DNA of 26,451 nt from NCBI GenBank assembly GCA_019649035.1, contig BMAT01012117.1, forward strand, positions 9,540 to 35,990. The letters are read 5' to 3'. The DNA comes from Elysia marginata (taxonomy: Eukaryota > Mollusca > Gastropoda > Plakobranchidae). The notes beneath the pieces are model-generated. The model saw only the letters and a list, made by a program, of their open reading frames with translations, did no database searches and was not told the DNA's origin. Shown one piece after another: positions 20,304 to 26,451 of this stretch (the first letter of the stretch is position 1; every line of letters starts with the position of its first letter). The translations under genes were made by a program, and so were the position numbers.

Positions 20304-23300
20304 GCACAAACACACACACTAAGCGAGTCATGCGTAGTTTCGGTAAACAAATTACTGGGCAAAACTATAACCAGTCTTCATCAGCTGTTAAGAAGTTGAC
20401 CTCTCTTTAACGCTTTTTAAAGCCTTTTTTAAATTCTAGTGTAATAGATGCGAGACCTACTGAAAGTTCTCTGTCATTTTCAATTATTTTGCAGACCGAT
20501 ATAGGAATAGTGTTATAAACTCTCCCCACTAGAGAGGCGAGAAGGCTAAAACAATTTTTTTTCTGGAAACACTAAAATCCGCTCCTTAACTAATAAACAG
20601 ACTGTGTTCGATGAACAAGCCTCTACTTTTGACACCCAGATCCTGCAGTAACACGCACCCATCACAGCCGAGCCAAACCTCCACGTCAAAACAAAAGAAT
20701 CAACCCCGAACCGGACCCAATCCGATACCGTCACACACTAACACAAAAACCCTTCTATCGTCTGGCCATTTATAATAAACCTACAAATCCTCCCTATTTC
20801 CCTCCCTTTGTGGCACATCCACTGTCTAGAACCGTAGAGAGGGTCGAGTCAACAACCCAGGACAGCAGACTAGGGAGACGAAAATTCCTCTTTAATCTTC
20901 CCCGGGATGGTTTATGTCTGCCCGAGTGTCAGCTTCCCAGAGAATTGAGTTAATATCCCCCCACCGACCAGCCAGGAAAACCCTTGGTCGTTCCTTAACT
21001 CCAACAACGGGTCCGAATGTGGGTCCGAGTGGCGTTCGGCAAGTCTTCTAGCTAATTTTCCCAGTCCATTTCCCGGACGGTTTGATCGAGACTCCTGAGA
21101 GGAAAGTCCTCGTCGGGTTGAAGAAAATTGTTATTGTTAATGCTCTAGCCGGCTGATTTCGCTGGTCAGTGCTAAACGGTTCGGCTATGAATGTGTCTCG
21201 AGACTTATGACGTCTTAAGTTGCATTGCCTTTCAGGGGCTTGTCATTGTAGGATCGTTTTTGTTTTATTTTTTTTTAAAGTTTTGACAGCATACTTTCAA
21301 ATACTATTCGTAAAAACAACAAACAAACAACCAAATATTCTAAGGTTAATTTTTTTCCATTCTAAACTACGAGTGCTAAGCATGTTTGTATCATCGAAAT
21401 GAACCGTGTGTATGAGGAAAAGATAGAACCCCGCCCCCCCGGCCCCCATTTTTTGGGACCTTGTCAGTCAGTGAGCAACCATCGGCAGTTCATCACCCTG
21501 AATAAGTGTGCAAAGCGTTCCTAATTTACTTCCCGATCGCATGGATCGTTTTTCAGCTTATTCTTTGTTCAGAAAGGCAAAGGTCATGTTTGCTGTTCAC
21601 AAGAACTGGTCAAGTGTTTAAGTAACATACGTTCTCAAATCCCAAGGTGTCTGGACGCTCCTGCTGAGGAGGTTAGTCTGTGTATGCGTTTTGGCATCAT
21701 ACGTTGAGGTATCTAAGTAGATTTGTTTTGTTTTTTTATTAGCAGTCGATATGGTAATCGATATCTTAAGTATTATTGACAAGAGGAGCTGGATGTAGAA
21801 TACACAGACATCCAATAATCCATTTAGATTACAGTAGGCAAACGATTCTTGTAACTTAAAAAAACTTGTCAAAATGTTTTTGAAGGGCGACATCAGAAAT
21901 ATTAATACGAAATAAAATTATTTAAGCTATAATGGTAGATCTCTTCAAAATTGCTTTATATGTGACAAAAAGCTAAATCAATTAACTTTTTTTTTTGTTG
22001 TTAATACGGAAGGGTTGAGTACAAGAAGAAAACAATGTTCAAGTTTACCCTAATTGTAGGCTTTTAGTATAATGTATCATAGTTATGTAAAACGTGCTAG
22101 ACCTTCAGCAGTGATTAAAATGGAGAACAGTTCTTTACTTAAATTGACAGAGAGGGTGGACGGGACCGGAGCGTAATAACACGCCTGCTACCGAGGGGCG
22201 GGCCGCGCAGGGCCATCAATTACGGCGCTCGGAGCCTTATGGATGACGAGAGACAGGCAAAGACGTTTTTGCTCTAAATAAAAAAAAAAAAGTCAACAGA
22301 AATTACACACAACACAGAGAGAAAGAAAATGAGTTATTACGAACGAGAGAGGTGATAATTTCAGGGTGCCCATGATTATGGTAGTAAAGAAAAGCGGGAC
22401 TTGCTGAGGAGGAAGAAGCGACGCGACTGACAAACTGCATAGTAGACTTGCCACCGACTCGCTGCTCGCCCACATCCCAGAGAATATCTCGGGAACCTAA
22501 AAATCAAAGTTGAACATAATTACAGGTCAGGCTGATTCAAGCGGAAAATTTCGTTTCTTCCAACTCTAGGCTAGTGAGGAGGGAGGGATGAGTGTAGGAC
22601 TAGCTATGGCTGGCGCTCCACGGGGACTGGGGAAGATCCGAAAATGTAAAGAAAACAAGGCATCAACCATCTGGCACCGGGGAACAGCCCCGGATAACCG
22701 CCCTGATGACTTTTCCACTGGTTTTAAGCATGGAGTCATTTTAAATTGGTCATGGCATGGACAGATCTGGCGGAGTGGAAGAATACAGCAGACAAGGCAC
22801 TATAATTGCCGTCTTTAAATATTTGTTTCAATTTGGGTGGTAACGCCGTTTTTGACGCTGGGAGAAAAAGAAGTGTTATAAAGAGGAGATTTTATAACTT
22901 TTCTGTACTCATACAGCGCACCTATGAAACCTAATGCCTTTCGAGGACTTACATGTTCGGTAATACATGTGCATACATTACTAAGCCATTTAACAACTCA
23001 TCTCATACACACAAGATGTCATTAATTTCGCACAAATGTTTGACCAATATAGGCTACATCACTCAATGTTAGAATTAATAGTTATCAGCAAATATTTGGC
23101 CAACTGACCAAAACAAGCATTCATACTTTTCAACATAAGAACAGTAAGACTGGAAATTGACGTAAAAATAGTATAAGTAAGAGGCGGCGGTTTCCGCATC
23201 CGGCTTCCTTTGTGATCTTAATGCACCTTTGAGGGTATTCCAGGTATGTACATAGTACCCTAGAAATTGGCCAAAGTGCCACTTTTGATAATTTAACGTA

Positions 23301-23342
23301 TCCTATACCCGGAAACTGGGTGAAAGGCGGCGGCGACGACAA

Positions 23343-23406
23343 CAGTGGTGGTGGTGATGATAATGATGCTGATGATGATGGCGGTGGTGGTGGTTGTGAT
23401 GATGCC
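23343..23406. repeat. GGT/GAT trinucleotide tract
   Basis: Mixed GGT and GAT triplets with single GCT, GCG and TGT variants over about 64 bp. Confidence 0.9.
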
Positions 23407-25888
23407 TATTATATAAGGCACCCGTGCAATGTTAATGAGGTGCCTGATGATTGACGGATTGCATTAGATACGCGGAAGGAGAAATCGCCTTCGCCGTTGA
23501 AGATGTTGATCCATCTAACACTGAGGCAGCGAAGCGAGTAAGCAAGGAGGCCAAGACGTGGTCAGCTGTCGGGTGTGCCATAGCGAAAGACTTGGTTTTC
23601 TGTGGGGGTGTTGTTGATTTTTGGGTCTCTTAGGCCAGGCAGAAGAGTTGATTACATGGTCACTAAGCGGTCAAGCGGGTCAAATCGAGTTAACAGAGCG
23701 GAGAAGGAGAGAATGACGTGGGGGTGTGTCACGCCGATCATCTCAGGCGATTTCTGATTACAAGATTCCATCACGGGTTGTACGGTAACTCGTATAAATA
23801 AAATGATGACCTTAAAAAGCGATTCGAAAATATGAAAAAAAAATTTCTCCCTCTAATTTAAAGTCCATATGCTAAAAATATAGCTTGACTTTTTTAACAA
23901 GATCGTTTCAAATTTCAATATATTTTAAATTAATAATATCCGGAAAAAATGAAAATATCGAGAGAAAATTGAGATGAAAGAGAGGGGGGAAGTCAGTGGG
24001 GAAATAAAAAAAAGCACCGAGAGTAGGGTTGGGGGTGGTAGGAGGGAATGGTTAACAGAAACTTTAAAAAGCGAACAGTTTAACAAAGTATATGAAATGC
24101 TTGGGAGAGAAGTGCAGACGGAAAGTTAAAAGGAAGGAAAGGAAACAGAGAGAATGTCACATAAAGAAGAAAATTGAGTTAAGAGCTTTTGTTTTCTAAA
24201 TTTACACATTCCAAAAAAAAACTTTTTCGTATTCCAAGACACCTTTACTAGGGAATCATTGGGCCAACAGGCCGATAAAATTCTCTATTAATTACTTCCA
24301 ATTTTAATTTATACGAGCTTAAGAATCTGGGGCTTCTTCCGTGCATTTTCACTGTCCAGTCGGCAAAACCATTTTCAGCTCAGCGCAGAAGTTCATCAGC
24401 AGTTGCTGAACTGCAAGGTCTGAATCCCTCATCAGTACCACGTAAGAGTCTCGGAGGTTTGTCCCTTCGAGTAATATTGATCTTTCGAGCACGAATATGA
24501 TGATGATGGTGATAACAGTGCTAACGACCATAAAGGTCTTGATGCTAGGATATAATTGCCATTATTTGATGTGCTTAAAGGTAAGCAAACAACATTCGTA
24601 ACACTTGACACATTATTATTATTATTACCACTACTGCTAAAAGACGTATTATGCCATAGAAAAAAAAAGAATATAAAAGCAATAAACTTGGGGTACAATA
24701 AATATAAGCATTATTATGCAGAGACTTAAATGCTTCACCCCTCCGCCTTCCACTTCAGTTTAGTTATACAAAAGGGATGATTTGTTATGATGAGATTAAG
24801 AAACCCCAAAGCTAAAAACCAGAGTGCAGTTAATCATTATACTAAGCAAGTGATTATAAGAAATTTTGTAAAGTACTCTTAAATTGCACCTCTCAACAAT
24901 GTCCTTTTCTATAATTCAAGATATTCACGTCCAAGGCAAAAAAAAATGTTAAACCCAAGCGCAAAAAAGAAAGTCCTATTAAACACCTTAAAGAGTTGAA
25001 CTCTCCAATGTGAGAGGTCGCGAGACAAATCTTATCAATGTTCAAACAAAACACACTGCCCAAAAATCTTTGCTGATCAGCTCACCACTTCTGGCTATGG
25101 AGAACTTCTATGATGGAGGATCCTCGACTATTGGGAGACTCCAAAACCACAAGGTAAACTCCCAAGTATTGGTTCTTAAAGGATCAAAAGCACTAACTTG
25201 GGACCTGTCATTGCAACCCGTTTTCCGTTGACATTTCTCTAAGCAAAATTGAAAAACTATGAAAACAAACGAAAGCAGCCGGCGGCGGCTAGATCTAGAG
25301 TTGTTTTGTAAAAAACGAATTTTTCTGTCAGATAATTATAGCGTTAAGTGGAGGCAGAGGACAAGAGCAGGATTCCATGTTTGGTATTCACCACGAGAAG
25401 TAATGAATTGTTTGGTGAGGGTAGTTGTAAGAATGATAAGGAAAGGAACAAACCTAGTCATATTATAATGCGGGTTCAACCTATCAAGGGTCAGACGAGA
25501 TCGGGGACTTCCCAAGCTTTAAGGTGGAATAAGTACTCCATAAAATTTTAGGGTGACTATGTGGGAGTTTGCGAGAGATAATAGAGCATGTGCTCTGAGT
25601 ATTTTAATACAACTTCTACATGTCTACTCTTAATTGTTAGCTATAGCCGTATTCAACCCACAGCTCTAGTCAGTGTCGACTAGGTCTTGATACATAATTG
25701 TTGAGCGTCTCTGTTCAAATTACAATAAATAGAAGAAGACCAACCAATCATTGCTGCATGGATTTGGAAAGAAAAGAAGAACGACAAATACCAGTAAAAC
25801 TATCAACAGAAAACGATGGGCCGTTAAATCAAAACAAAGCGACAGCTCCACGCTTCTGCAGTATCAAATTAGATATACCCACAGAATG

Positions 25889-25920
<32 letters not shown>

Positions 25921-26013
25921 CTCTCCTCTCTCTCTTTCTCTATCTCTCTCTTTTTATCTATCTTTCTACCTCTTTCTTTGTCTCTCTCACCTCTCACTTG
26001 CTCCCTCTCTCTT
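25889..26013. repeat. CT microsatellite and CT-rich tail
   Basis: A pure CT run of about 29 bp (25889-25917) followed by about 95 bp of imperfect CTCT, CTTT and CTAT. It explains the Ser/Leu-rich frames at 25698-26128. Confidence 0.93.
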
Positions 26014-26451
26014 TATGAGTCGGATTGATCGTTTCTCTTTCTCCCTCCACAATCCTGCCTTTTTGAACATCATTATCGTCTGTCCGTCTGTCTACCTTTA
26101 TGGTCCAAGCCCCAAAAGGGTTAATTGATTTGGTCATACTTTATCGTTCGTTCCCGTTTGCATAGTCGAAGCGCAATGATAGCTTCCACAAACAAACTCA
26201 CCCTTCAACTTGCGGCGCACGTAACTCAATACAAGCAAACATGTTGTATTTTGAGGAAAACACTTTCCTTTAAAAACAGAACTAGAAGTACTCCAGGATA
26301 AAGAGTTTTCCTTTGTCACGCGCCACAGGCACTGTTCATTATTATAAATTTTATTGATTGTGGTAATCTCTGCAAATCAATAACACCGCATAGAGGAAAC
26401 TTTTATAGTTCTGGATATGCGGTATAAAAACCCAATATAATAAATTATTGT

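Larger units (their letters stand above)
17008..26451 (-). other. upstream eya intron, at least 9.4 kb (incomplete)
   Basis: It ends at the acceptor AG at 17009-17008. A reading of both strands found no block encoding HAD motif I (DLDET-type) or any other Eya exon up to the window edge. It contains several microsatellites, a GTAGGT-type minisatellite and repeat-poor GC-richer segments at about 19960-20340, 20860-21240 and 22140-22800. Another small gene nested here cannot be excluded, but none was recognised. Confidence 0.7.

Noticed and set aside
22293..22500. Minus-strand segment with an acceptor-like TTTTTAG before GTTCCCGAGATATTCTC, considered as an eya exon
   Set aside because: It does not encode the expected motif I block or any known Eya sequence, and no suitable donor with matching phase was evident.
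25698..26128. 106- and 125-codon overlapping plus-strand frames rich in Ser and Leu
   Set aside because: Their length comes from the CT microsatellite at 25889-26013, and the non-repeat parts have no recognisable motif.
1..26451. CRISPR arrays, bacterial operons, rRNA or intact tRNA genes, transposase or reverse transcriptase genes
   Set aside because: None seen. Repeats are microsatellites or local tandem duplications without CRISPR repeat-spacer form, and no frame shows transposon or polymerase motifs. The spliced eya gene shows the DNA is from an animal.

Overview
The window is eukaryotic genomic DNA, AT-rich and full of microsatellites, with one recognisable protein-coding gene. Seven exons on the minus strand encode the last 242 residues of Eyes absent (Eya), the transcriptional co-activator and HAD-family phosphatase of the Pax-Six-Eya-Dach network. 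The exons lie at 17007-16918, 13128-13070, 10367-10207, 9285-9171, 8121-8000, 7389-7289 and 6394-6314. They join in one open frame across six GT-AG introns with matching phases (0, 2, 1, 2, 1, 0) and end in TAG at 6316-6314. The joined protein has the same residue count as the matching part of vertebrate EYA1 as I recall it. The organism is a bilaterian animal. Wording such as [16 protein letters not shown] and GDGRDEE looks invertebrate, and the repeat-rich AT-rich introns would suit a mollusc or other lophotrochozoan, but that last step is weak inference.

Layout. 1-6313: 3' UTR of eya and downstream flank, with two candidate poly(A) signals at 5404-5399 and 5365-5360 and no recognisable second gene. 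6314-17007: the seven exons and six introns. 17008-26451: at least 9.4 kb of the next upstream intron. The exon with the catalytic HAD motif I (DxDxT) must precede exon 17007-16918, and I could not find it here, so it should lie beyond the right edge. A 51-base assembly gap (13922-13972) lies inside an intron next to a CT microsatellite.

The most unusual structure is at 7803-8021. The 3' end of one eya exon and its 5' splice site have been tandemly duplicated, giving four copies at 63-64 bp spacing. Only the copy at 7994-8021 is joined to the full exon. Two of the intronic copies are preceded by a pyrimidine tract and an AG, so they resemble mini-exons; if spliced in, the best of them would add nine codons and then an in-frame stop. 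Other points are a ~250 bp ACT triplet array, a degenerate ~55 bp minisatellite just upstream of one exon, a GAA tract upstream of the last exon, and several repeat-poor CpG-containing intronic segments that could be cis-regulatory.
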